Shown here piece after piece: positions 44,019 to 51,804 of a DNA stretch of 64,000 bases. The translations under genes were made by a program, and so were the position numbers. Numbering within the stretch: the first letter of the stretch is position 1; each line of letters begins with the position of its first letter. The notes beneath the pieces were generated by a model. It was not told the origin of the DNA. It ran no database searches and worked only from the letters and a program-made list of their open reading frames with translations. The stretch is from Candidatus Accumulibacter sp. 66-26. GTDB taxonomy: Bacteria > Pseudomonadota > Gammaproteobacteria > Burkholderiales > Rhodocyclaceae. The stretch lies in contig MKUH01000001.1 in NCBI GenBank assembly GCA_001897745.1, forward strand, positions 62,001 to 126,000, written 5' to 3'.

Positions 44019-44055
44019 AAAAAAACGCTCCGGAGGGCGGCTCCGGAGCGTTTCC
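44019..44055 (-). terminator. Rho-independent terminator of phaC
   Basis: On the minus strand AAACGCTCCGGAGCC pairs with GGAGGGCG-type sequence; the core ACGCTCCGGAG / CTCCGGAGCGT is followed by TTTTTTT. It lies 15 bases after the phaC stop. Confidence 0.88.
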
Positions 44056-44069
44056 GTCATGCGGCGGGG

Positions 44070-45824
44070 TCAGCGCTCGAAGACGTAGGTTCCCGGTGCC
44101 GGCCCCAGGTCGGGGTAGGTCTTCGCCGACACCTCGGGCGGCGCGACCAGCGGGCCGCACTGCGGCGCCAGCCAGGCCAGCCAGTCCTCCCACCACGAGC
44201 CCGGCTTCTTCTCGGCGCGCGCGAGCCAATGCTCGAAGTGCTCGTTGCGCTCGGGCTCGGCGACCCAGAAGCTGCGCTTGGGCGGATGCACGACCGGATT
44301 GACGATGCCGAGGATGTGCCCCGAGGTCGAGAGCACGAAGCGCACCGGCGTCTTCACGTTGACGTACTTGCGGATGCGGTAGGACTGATGCCAGGGGACG
44401 ATGTGGTCGTCCACCGCGCTGACCGCGTAGAGCGGCTGGGTGATGCGGTCGAGGTCGATCGGTTCTCCGGCGATGGTCAGCGCGTCGCGCTTCATCAGCT
44501 TGTTGTGCAGGTACATCTCGCGCAGGTAGAAACTGTGCATGGCACGCGGCATGCGGGTGGTATCGACGTTCCAGTACAGCACGTCGAAGGGCGGCAGCGC
44601 CTCGCCGTACAGGTAGCTATGCACGTAGTAGTGCCAGACGAGGCTGTTCGAGCGCAGCAAGCGGAAGCTCGACGCCATGTCGTTGCCGTCGAGGTAGCCG
44701 GTCTTCGCCATCTTTTCCTCGAGCGCGGCGACCGTCCCCTCGTCGATGAAGACGTCGATGTCGCCCGGTTTCGAGAAATCGGTCAGCGTCGTGAACAGCG
44801 TCCAGTGCGCGACCGGCATCTTCTTTTCGCCGTAGTGGCGGCTGGCCCAGGCCATGTACGTCGCCACCAGCGTGCCGCCGATGCAGTAGCCGGTCAGATG
44901 CACCTGCGGCACCTTGCACAGCGCGCAGACGGCCTTGACCGAAGCATCGACGCCGTCGCGCAGATAATCGTCGAAGCTGACGTCGGCCATCTCGGCGGTC
45001 GGGTTCTTCCAGCTCGTGATGAACACGCTGTAGCCCTGGTCGGTGAGGAATTTGACGAGGCTCTTCTTGGGCGTCAGGTCGAGGATGTAGAACTTGTTGA
45101 TCCACGGGGTGATGATGACGATCGGCGTCTTGTGCACCTTCTCGGTGGTCGGCGTGTAATGGATCAGCTCGACCATCCGGTTGCGCAGCACGACGCGGCC
45201 CGGCGTCGTGCCGAGGTCGGTGCCGACCTTGAAGGCGTCCGGCTCGACCATCTGGATGTTCTTGGCCTGCATGTCGCGCATCAGGTACTGCATGCCCTTG
45301 GCGAGACTTTCGCCCTTCGTTTCCACGAACTTGCGCTGGGCGAGCGGATTGGTCCAGAAGAAGTTGGTCGGCGCCATCGCGTTGAGCCATTTGCGCACCC
45401 AGAAGGCGGCGCGCCGGCGCTCCTTCTCCGAAAGGCCGGGCGTCTCGAAGAGCATATCCTCCAGCCGGTGGGTGATCGCCAGATAGGCTTCCTTGACGAT
45501 GTCCCAGCTCGGCGAGTCGCTCCAGACCGGGTCGGCGAAGCGCGCATCGTCGGCGTGGGGCGTCACCACGTCCTGGCTCGGCATGCCGAAGCTGCGGCGC
45601 AAGATGTGCGTCTGCAGCGCCAGCACGTCGCCGGACATCGCGCCGACCGCCCGCGACAGTTCCTGCGGATGCATCATCCAGGCGGCCGTGGCGTTGATCA
45701 GCGACGTCGTGACGCCGAAGGGATCGACGCGCTTCTCGAAGTCCGAGAGCATGCTCTCGAAGGGACTGGCGGTGCTCAGATCGATGCCGGACTCGTGTTT
45801 CGCCGGTGAACCGTTGTTGCTCAT
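44070..45824 (-). CDS. phaC: Class I poly(3-hydroxyalkanoate) synthase
   Basis: This 584-residue cytosolic and granule-bound enzyme polymerises 3-hydroxyacyl-CoA into PHA. The lipase-like box GYCIGGTLVATYMAW carries the nucleophile Cys. Asp is in AVSAVDDHIVPWHQSY and His in STSGHILGIVNPV, completing the triad. PWINKFYILDLTPKKSLVKFL and FWVRKWLNAMAPTNFFWTNP are class I hallmarks. The length fits PhaC1. No phaA, phaB or phasin is adjacent. ATG 45824 follows CGGAG. It is downstream of the beta-CASP hydrolase with a 70-base gap. Confidence 0.95.
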   Translation of the reverse strand: MSNNGSPAKHESGIDLSTASPFESMLSDFEKRVDPFGVTTSLINATAAWMMHPQELSRAVGAMSGDVLALQTHILRRSFGMPSQDVVTPHADDARFADPVWSDSPSWDIVKEAYLAITHRLEDMLFETPGLSEKERRRAAFWVRKWLNAMAPTNFFWTNPLAQRKFVETKGESLAKGMQYLMRDMQAKNIQMVEPDAFKVGTDLGTTPGRVVLRNRMVELIHYTPTTEKVHKTPIVIITPWINKFYILDLTPKKSLVKFLTDQGYSVFITSWKNPTAEMADVSFDDYLRDGVDASVKAVCALCKVPQVHLTGYCIGGTLVATYMAWASRHYGEKKMPVAHWTLFTTLTDFSKPGDIDVFIDEGTVAALEEKMAKTGYLDGNDMASSFRLLRSNSLVWHYYVHSYLYGEALPPFDVLYWNVDTTRMPRAMHSFYLREMYLHNKLMKRDALTIAGEPIDLDRITQPLYAVSAVDDHIVPWHQSYRIRKYVNVKTPVRFVLSTSGHILGIVNPVVHPPKRSFWVAEPERNEHFEHWLARAEKKPGSWWEDWLAWLAPQCGPLVAPPEVSAKTYPDLGPAPGTYVFER

Positions 45825-45894
45825 GTTGAACTCCGTTGAGGATTGCTGCCTGTTGTTTGCTTGTCGATTCTTGTGAGGGCGTCGCGAAGCGCGG

Positions 45895-47301
45895 TTACAA
45901 AACGATTTCCTGCCTGAGGACCGGCTGTTCGACGCCCGCCCAACCCAGCCGCTCACGGACCAGCCCGGCGAAAATAGCCGCCGTATCGGCCTCGCCATGC
46001 ACCACGAAGGTGTGCTGCGGCGGCTGCCGGAAGGCGCCCAGCCAGTCGAGCAGCGCCGCCTGGTCGGCGTGCGCGGAGAGGCCGCCGATGGTGAAGATGT
46101 CGGCGCGCACCGGCGTCGCCTTGCCGAACAGGCGCACCACGCGGGCGCCGTCGACCAGCCGCCGGCCGAGCGTGCCGGCCGCCTGGAAGCCGGTGATCAG
46201 CACCGAGCATTCGGGCCGCGACAGATTGTTCTGCAGATGGTACTTGATCCGTCCGGCGTCGCACATGCCGCTCGCCGACAGGATCACCGCGCCGTGCTTG
46301 ATCTCGTTCAGGCGCATCGACTCCTCGACGTCGGCGACGAAAACGACGCGCAGCTTGTCCGGATTGCGTTGCTGCCAGGAGATCAGTTCGCGCGTTTCGC
46401 CGTCGAGCAGGGACTGGTGGCGCATCGTGATCTGCGTCGCCGCGCTGGCCATCGGCGAATCGACATAGACCGTAAGCGGCGCCATGCGCCCGCGCCGCAC
46501 CAGTTCGCCGAGCACATAGAGCATCTCCTGCGTGCGCCCAACGGCGAAGGCCGGGATGACGATGTTGCCGCGTTTCTTGTGCAGGGTGTAGTGGAAGGCG
46601 TCGACGATTTCGTCGAGCGTTTCGTCGAGCTTCTTGTGCAGGCGGTTGCCGTAGGTCGACTCGACGAACAGGATGTCGGCCTCGGCGATCGGCGTCGGAT
46701 TGCGCAGCACCGGCCGATTGGGCTGCCCGAGGTCGCCCGAGAACACCAGTTTGCGCTTCTTGCCGCCCTCCTCCAGCCACAGCTCAACGATCGCCGAGCC
46801 GAGGATGTGCCCGGCGTCGCGCAGGCAGAATTCGACGCCCGGCGCCGGCGAGAAATGCTCGCCGTAGGACACCGCGCGCAACTGCTTCAGGCTGGCCTGC
46901 GCCTGTGTCACCGTGTACAGCGGCGTCTGCATGCCGCGCATCGCGCTACCGCGCCGGTGGCGCTGGCGCAGCTGCCATTCGCTTTCCTTTTCCTGGATGT
47001 GCGCGCTGTCGAGCAGCAAGACCTGGACGAGGTCGATGCTGGCCGGCGTGGCATAGACCGGCCCCCGATAGCCGAGCATGCTCAGGCGCGGCAGCAGGCC
47101 CGAGTGGTCGATGTGCGCGTGCGTGAGCAGCACGAAATCGAGCTTGCGCACGTCGAAGGGCAAGGCTTGCAGATTCTTCTGGTAGGCATCGCCGCCGCCC
47201 TGGAACATGCCGCAATCGACCATGAAACACGCCGCCGCGCTCTCGATCAGATAGCAGGACCCCGTGACTTCGCCGGCAGCGCCGAAAAAAGTGATCTTCA
47301 T
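45895..47301 (-). CDS. Beta-CASP metallo-beta-lactamase fold hydrolase (RNase J/CPSF-like)
   Basis: This 468-residue cytosolic metallohydrolase has the zinc motif THAHIDHSGLLP, AGHILGSAIVEL, the beta-CASP region GNIVIPAFAVGRTQEMLYVL and VDSPMA, the C-terminal SASGMCDAGRIKYHL, and GLSAHADQ. Such YSH1/CPSF73-like bacterial proteins act on nucleic acids, but the substrate of this one is unknown. Start ATG at 47301. An FNR-type site lies 36 bases upstream and is shared with the divergent universal stress gene. Confidence 0.9.
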   Translation of the reverse strand: MKITFFGAAGEVTGSCYLIESAAACFMVDCGMFQGGGDAYQKNLQALPFDVRKLDFVLLTHAHIDHSGLLPRLSMLGYRGPVYATPASIDLVQVLLLDSAHIQEKESEWQLRQRHRRGSAMRGMQTPLYTVTQAQASLKQLRAVSYGEHFSPAPGVEFCLRDAGHILGSAIVELWLEEGGKKRKLVFSGDLGQPNRPVLRNPTPIAEADILFVESTYGNRLHKKLDETLDEIVDAFHYTLHKKRGNIVIPAFAVGRTQEMLYVLGELVRRGRMAPLTVYVDSPMASAATQITMRHQSLLDGETRELISWQQRNPDKLRVVFVADVEESMRLNEIKHGAVILSASGMCDAGRIKYHLQNNLSRPECSVLITGFQAAGTLGRRLVDGARVVRLFGKATPVRADIFTIGGLSAHADQAALLDWLGAFRQPPQHTFVVHGEADTAAIFAGLVRERLGWAGVEQPVLRQEIVL

Positions 47302-47336
47302 GACATCAAGTTTCCGCCGGGCCGAGGAGGCGGGTT

Positions 47337-47350
47337 TTGACTTCGATCAA
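47337..47350. promoter_or_regulatory. FNR box between the beta-CASP hydrolase and usp genes
   Basis: TTGACTTCGATCAA matches TTGAT-N4-ATCAA with one difference. It is 57 bases from the usp start (47407) and 36 bases from the hydrolase start (47301); the spacing favours activation of usp. Confidence 0.8.
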
Positions 47351-47406
47351 GATTAACGTAGGATTCCGTGCCTATAGTGGATCTATCGCATAAGAAAGGA
47401 ACGATC

Positions 47407-47850
47407 ATGTTCAAACATATTCTCGTCCCCACCGACGGCTCCGAACTCTCGCAGGAAACCGCCCGCCGCGCCGTGCTTTTCGCCAAGGAAGCCGGCGCCC
47501 GCATCACCGCCTTTTTCGCCAAGCCCGAATACCCGGTCACCTACTACGGCGAGGGCGCTCTGATCGACCCGACGACGCCGGAAAAGTTCGCCGAGCTCGC
47601 CGACCAGCAGGCCGAGCAGAACCTCGCCTTCGTCGAAAAGCTGTGCCAGGAATCCGGCGTCCAATGCGGCAAGCTGGCGCTGACCAGCGACGTGCCCTAC
47701 GAAGCGATCATCGAGGCCTCCAACCAGGCCGGCTGCGACCTGATCTTCATGGCCTCGCACGGCCGCCGCGGCTTCAGCGGCCTGCTGCTGGGCAGCGAGA
47801 CCAACAAGGTGCTGACGCACTCGAAGATTCCGGTGCTGGTCTACCGCTGA
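47407..47850 (+). CDS. Universal stress protein (UspA family)
   Basis: This 147-residue Usp-fold protein starts MFKHILVPTDGSELSQETARRAV and contains the ATP-site motif ASHGRRGFSGLLLGSETNKVLTHSKIPVLVYR. It is different from the copA-linked Usp (36781). An FNR box 57 bases upstream suggests induction at low oxygen. ATG 47407 follows AAGAAAGGAACG. A terminator follows. Confidence 0.92.
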   Translation: MFKHILVPTDGSELSQETARRAVLFAKEAGARITAFFAKPEYPVTYYGEGALIDPTTPEKFAELADQQAEQNLAFVEKLCQESGVQCGKLALTSDVPYEAIIEASNQAGCDLIFMASHGRRGFSGLLLGSETNKVLTHSKIPVLVYR

Positions 47851-47890
47851 AGACGACGGAGATTTACCAACCGGCGCCGTTGCGCGCCGG

Positions 47891-47921
47891 AAAAAAACGG
47901 CGCTCAGGGCGCCGTTTTTCT
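47891..47921. terminator. Bidirectional terminator of usp and the secreted-protein gene
   Basis: The stem ACGGCGCTC / GGGCGCCGT is flanked by A7 on the left and T5 on the right, so it can terminate in both directions. The stop codon of the minus-strand secreted-protein gene (47904-47906) lies inside the hairpin. Confidence 0.85.
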
Positions 47922-48677
47922 TTGCAGGCGGGCCAGCACGCGCCCGCTCGCAGCATCGACGAACCATACGGCCTGCAGTTGCCCGATCAGGTAGCGCTTT
48001 TTCAGCGTGAAATCGGTCGGCGTCCCGTGGGTCGCTTTCCAGAAGGTCGTGCTTTCCGAAACGTAGGGTTCGGAAAGGCTGGCCAGCGCCAGCATGCGCA
48101 CCGCCCCCGCCTGCGCCTCCGGCGGCAGCGCGGCGGCGAAGCCCGCGTCGTCGTCTGCCGCGCGCGGGTAGAAGTCGTAGAGATTCTCGAAGGCGAGGAA
48201 ATAGTCGTAGCGCCAATTCACCTTCATGCGCTGCGGCTCGCCGATCTTGTCCTCATGCACGTACTCGCCGCGCTCGACGGATACCGATTTGAGCGGCAGG
48301 AACTTCGCGTGGTAGTAGTCCTCGCGCTGCGGGTCGGCCTGCGGATACCAGTTCCAGCCTTCGGCGACGTTGTTGAAGGCCATCCGGTAGCGCGCTTCCG
48401 GCCGCCCGTCGACGAGCTCGACGCCAAAACCGGGGCTGTTCGCCAGATCGACCTCGACAGCGATCAAACGCTCCCGGAAAGCGCCCCGCTCCGCCGCGGA
48501 CAAGGCCGCCAGGGCTTCGTAGCCGACCTGCGCATCGAGCGCGGCCGGCAGCGCCGGAGAGGAAAGATCGACCGGCGGCAGCGCGCCAGGATCGGCGGCA
48601 TGAGCCGCATTGACCGGCGAGCACAAAAAAACGGCGGCCAGGGCCGCCGTACAACACTTGCGGAGGAGGAGACACAT
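47904..48677 (-). CDS. Secreted protein of unknown function
   Basis: This 257-residue exported protein is not recognised. It has a signal peptide (LRKCCTAALAAVFLCSPVNAAHAA), then VGYEALAALSAAERGAFRERLIAV, an aromatic, charged middle region (NNVAEGWNWYPQADPQREDYYHAKFLPLKSVSVE, VNWRYDYFLAFENLYDFYP) and an end similar to sensor-like beta domains (LIGQLQAVWFVDAASGRVLARLQRK). The start at 48677 is chosen because the signal peptide follows. An FNR-like site 68 bases upstream suggests anaerobic expression. Confidence 0.7.
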   Translation of the reverse strand: MCLLLRKCCTAALAAVFLCSPVNAAHAADPGALPPVDLSSPALPAALDAQVGYEALAALSAAERGAFRERLIAVEVDLANSPGFGVELVDGRPEARYRMAFNNVAEGWNWYPQADPQREDYYHAKFLPLKSVSVERGEYVHEDKIGEPQRMKVNWRYDYFLAFENLYDFYPRAADDDAGFAAALPPEAQAGAVRMLALASLSEPYVSESTTFWKATHGTPTDFTLKKRYLIGQLQAVWFVDAASGRVLARLQRKTAP

Positions 48678-48744
48678 CGTTTCTGAAACTCCGATGCCCG
48701 CATATGCGGTAGGAAAATCATAGGCGAGACGGCCTCCGGCTCCC

Positions 48745-48758
48745 ATGATTTGCATCAA
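48745..48758 (-). promoter_or_regulatory. FNR-like box before the secreted-protein gene
   Basis: ATGATTTGCATCAA matches TTGAT-N4-ATCAA with one difference. It is 68 bases upstream of the start at 48677. Confidence 0.6.
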
Positions 48759-48759
48759 G

Positions 48760-49340
48760 AAACTCCGGGCGGCGACGCTCCGCCCCAGGGAATGGCAGCG
48801 ATCAACGCAGCCTGAACCGGCGTTCAGCACGCCCCCGGGAATAAAACAGCCAGCGCCCTCGACTCTCCCCAACCTTGCCCTGAAACCGTCCATCGCATCG
48901 GCAGGATGATGGCGATCAGCAACGCCTTTGGCGAGGCGAATTCTGCTGCCTGCCGCTGCTTATCGCGTCCAGCCGCACTCATCAATCGTTCAAGCTCCTG
49001 ACACCGGCGTGTAATACGCCGCAGGTACGCTGCCCCACGTCGCCCCATGGAGTCCGAAGTCACGACTCAGGCACTTCCATCCGGACGACAAGGTGTGCAT
49101 CAAATCAGCCAGGACAGACTTGTCGCTTGCGCAAGGGAACGACGAGCGGGAAGGGGGAAATGGTGCCACGGCACGCGAGGACGTTGGGCGCAGCGGGAAC
49201 GGTCGGCGGGACAGGGCGAAGACCGGCAGCAATGCTGCATCTTCGTTCCGTCCGGGCCGTTGCAACTCAAGCTGCGTCGATCCTCGCCCACATGGAGGAG
49301 ATGCCCGGTGACGGGCATTCACGCTCCAGTCGTTGTCATT
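48760..49340. other. Intergenic stretch upstream of the porin, no gene recognised
   Basis: About 580 bases contain only short frames without motifs on either strand, the longest being a 79-residue frame on the minus strand (48824-49063). Base composition is slightly lower in GC than neighbouring genes. The porin ribosome site AAGAGGAAATTCAG is at 49347-49360. Confidence 0.45.
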
Positions 49341-49360
49341 TAAACCAAGAGGAAATTCAG

Positions 49361-50545
49361 ATGCAAAAGAAACTCATCGCACTGGCGCTTGCCACACTGG
49401 CCTCCAGCAGCGTGTTGGCACAGTCGAATGTCACTGTCTACGGCGTTGCCGACGTCACCTTCGACAACGTCAATGCAAGCAACCAAAGCAGCGGCGCCAA
49501 TGCTTTCGAACGCCTGAACCGCGTTTCCGCCAACTCTTCCTACCTTGGCTTCAAGGGCTCGGAAGCCCTGGGCAACGGCCTCTCTGCCATATTCCAGCTC
49601 GAAGGCAGCGTCGGTATCGACAGCGGCAGCTCGTTCTCCTTCGGCCGTGACACCTTCGTCGGCTTGCAGAGCAACGACTTCGGCAAGATCGCCCTCGGCG
49701 TGCTGAGCGGCCCAACGCGGACCCTCGGCAACCGCATTGACGTCTTTGCCGGCGCGACCGGTATCGGCTACGCCGGAGGCATCCTCGGCAAGCTGGGAGG
49801 TCAAGTAATGGGCACGACCGATGCCGGCGGAACCTACGTCCCCGGAGTCAGAGGCCGTTCGTCAAGCCAATACTCGACCTTCGACACGCGCTGGAAAAAC
49901 GCCATTTCCTACACCACGCCGACCTTCTCCGGCCTCAACGCCACGGCGGTTTACATCGCGAACGAGAACAAGGCGAGCGGCGCCTCCGGAATCGACACCT
50001 CGGGCTATGACCTCGGCCTGACCTACAAGAACGGCCCGGTTTTCGCCGGCGTCACCTACAGCGCACTGAATCTGAAGAACACCGCGACAAACTATGCGTC
50101 TCCCGCAGTCACCTATGTTGGCGCCAACGAAAAAGTGAACGATTTCCGCATCGCCGGCCTCTATGATTTCGGCGTGGCGACGCTTCGTGCTCTCTACGAA
50201 CGCACGGAGCTCAAATCCGACGCCGCCGGCACCAACCAAAAGCAGGACGTTTGGGGCCTGGGTGCCACTTACAACGTAAGCGCTGCGGGCAAGATCGTCG
50301 GCCAGTTCTACAAGGCCAACGACATCAAGGGCGATGCCGCAATCAACGACTCGGGCGCACGCCTGTGGGCTGTGGGCTACGAACACAGTCTCTCCAAGCG
50401 CACTATCCTGAAGGCGACCTATGCCAATCTGAAGAGCGACAACAACGTTCCGACCGCCTACGATTTCGGCATCAATGCAACCGGAGGCGCGACCAAGGGG
50501 GGCACTGTCTCCGGCTTCCAGATCGGGATGCGTCACACCTTCTGA
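49361..50545 (+). CDS. Betaproteobacterial general porin
   Basis: This 394-residue trimeric outer-membrane channel has a signal peptide (MQKKLIALALATLASSSVLA), then the mature start QSNVTVYGVADVTFDN typical of Gram-negative porins (OmpC-like, betaproteobacterial). Porin landmarks include SSYLGFKGSEALGNGLSAIFQLEG, RDTFVGLQSNDFGKIALGVLSGPT, and the final strand GFQIGMRHTF ending in Phe. ATG 49361 follows AGAGGA at 6 bases. Its AT content is higher than that of its neighbours, fitting high expression codon use or a distinct origin. Confidence 0.93.
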   Translation: MQKKLIALALATLASSSVLAQSNVTVYGVADVTFDNVNASNQSSGANAFERLNRVSANSSYLGFKGSEALGNGLSAIFQLEGSVGIDSGSSFSFGRDTFVGLQSNDFGKIALGVLSGPTRTLGNRIDVFAGATGIGYAGGILGKLGGQVMGTTDAGGTYVPGVRGRSSSQYSTFDTRWKNAISYTTPTFSGLNATAVYIANENKASGASGIDTSGYDLGLTYKNGPVFAGVTYSALNLKNTATNYASPAVTYVGANEKVNDFRIAGLYDFGVATLRALYERTELKSDAAGTNQKQDVWGLGATYNVSAAGKIVGQFYKANDIKGDAAINDSGARLWAVGYEHSLSKRTILKATYANLKSDNNVPTAYDFGINATGGATKGGTVSGFQIGMRHTF

Positions 50546-50572
50546 CAACACCCAAGCGCGGCGCAATATGGA

Positions 50573-50602
50573 AAGCGGGCGCTTCGGCGCCCGCTTTTTT
50601 AT
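50573..50602 (+). terminator. Rho-independent terminator of the porin gene
   Basis: AGCGGGCGC pairs with GCGCCCGCT around TTCG, followed by TTTTTT, 27 bases after the porin stop. Confidence 0.93.
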
Positions 50603-50656
50603 GCGCGAGGCGCAGCCAAGTCATCGGAGCACGAGCGGATCTCGTTCGATCCACAT

Positions 50657-51802
50657 CTAAACCTGCGTCTGTGTCACCGAGCGGCGGAAGCGGCCGAGGG
50701 CGAGGATGAAGAAGGCGCTGCCGACGCCGAGCATGGCGAGCAGGTCGCTCCAGACGACGCCGGGGCCGGCGCCGCGGTAGAGGATGGCTTGCGCGAGGCG
50801 GACGAAATAGGTGGTCGGGGCGAGCAGCATGATGTCCTGGATCAGCTGCGGCATGCTTTCGCGCGGGGTGACGCCGCCGGAGAGCAGTTGCAGCGGGATG
50901 ATGGTCAGGATGATCAGGAGGCCGAGCTGCGGCATCGAGCGCGCCAGGGTGCCGAGGAAGATGCCGATCGAGGCGGCGGCGAACAGGTAGAGCGCGGCGG
51001 CGCCGAGGAAGAGCGGGACCGAGCCGGCGATCGGCACCTGCAGCACCTTCTGCACGATGACTGTGAGGGCGAAGGTGGCGCCGAGCAGGACGGCGAGGCC
51101 GTTGGCCCAGATCTTGGCGAGCATGATCTCGGCCGGGCGCAGCGGCATGACCAGCAGGTGTTCGATGGTGCCGTGCTCGCGTTCGCGGATCAGCGCGGCG
51201 CCGACCAGGATGATGGTCAGCATGGTGACGTTGTTGATCACCTCCATGACGCCGCCGAACCAGGTGCCGGTGAGGTTGGGATTGAAGCGCACGCGCGTCA
51301 TCAGGCGGATCGGCAGTTCTGCGGTGTCGCGCGTGCCGGTGAGGAACTCGCTGATTTCGCCGGCGGCGATGGCCTGGATGTAGCTCGCGCCGATGAAGGA
51401 CTGGCTCATGATCGTCGCGTCGATGTTGAGCTGGACCTCGGGGTTGCGCCCGGCGACCACGTCGCGCTGGAAGTTGGCCGGGATGACGATGGCGAAGGAA
51501 TAGCGCCCCTTGTCCATCGCCGGGTCGATCTCGCTCAGCGCGATGTACTCGGGCGTCTTGAAGTACGGCGGATAGAGGGCGTCGACGAGACGCCGCGAGA
51601 GCGGCGAGCGGTCTTCGTCGACGACCGCCACCGGGGCGTTGTGCAGCTCCATCGAAACGCCCGTCGCCGCTTCGTAGATGGCGCCGGAGAAGGCCCAGAC
51701 GATCAGCACCAGCAGCACCTTGTCGGCCGTCAGGCTGCGCAGCTCCTTGACGCCGAGACGGTAGATGTTGGAAAGGCTGGAAACGAGGCGCGCACCCGGC
51801 AT
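50657..51802 (-). CDS. ABC-2 type transporter permease (YhhJ-like)
   Basis: This 381-residue inner-membrane permease has one N-terminal TM (LLVLIVWAFSGAIYEA), a large periplasmic loop of about 150 residues and five C-terminal TM helices with LIREREHGTIEHLLVMPLRPAEIMLAK and the ABC-2 signature in LSGGVTPRESMPQLIQDIMLLAPTTYFVRL. It partners the adjacent RbbA-like ATPase-permease (51805) and the HlyD adaptor in an export complex, as in E. coli YhhJ-RbbA-YhiI. The start lies 2 bases after the ATPase stop. Substrate unknown. Confidence 0.9.
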   Translation of the reverse strand: MPGARLVSSLSNIYRLGVKELRSLTADKVLLVLIVWAFSGAIYEAATGVSMELHNAPVAVVDEDRSPLSRRLVDALYPPYFKTPEYIALSEIDPAMDKGRYSFAIVIPANFQRDVVAGRNPEVQLNIDATIMSQSFIGASYIQAIAAGEISEFLTGTRDTAELPIRLMTRVRFNPNLTGTWFGGVMEVINNVTMLTIILVGAALIREREHGTIEHLLVMPLRPAEIMLAKIWANGLAVLLGATFALTVIVQKVLQVPIAGSVPLFLGAAALYLFAAASIGIFLGTLARSMPQLGLLIILTIIPLQLLSGGVTPRESMPQLIQDIMLLAPTTYFVRLAQAILYRGAGPGVVWSDLLAMLGVGSAFFILALGRFRRSVTQTQV

Positions 51803-51804
51803 GG

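Noticed and set aside
48824-49063. 79-residue minus-strand frame, possible transposase remnant
   Set aside because: Arg-rich start is suggestive, but there are no inverted repeats, target duplication or catalytic residues.
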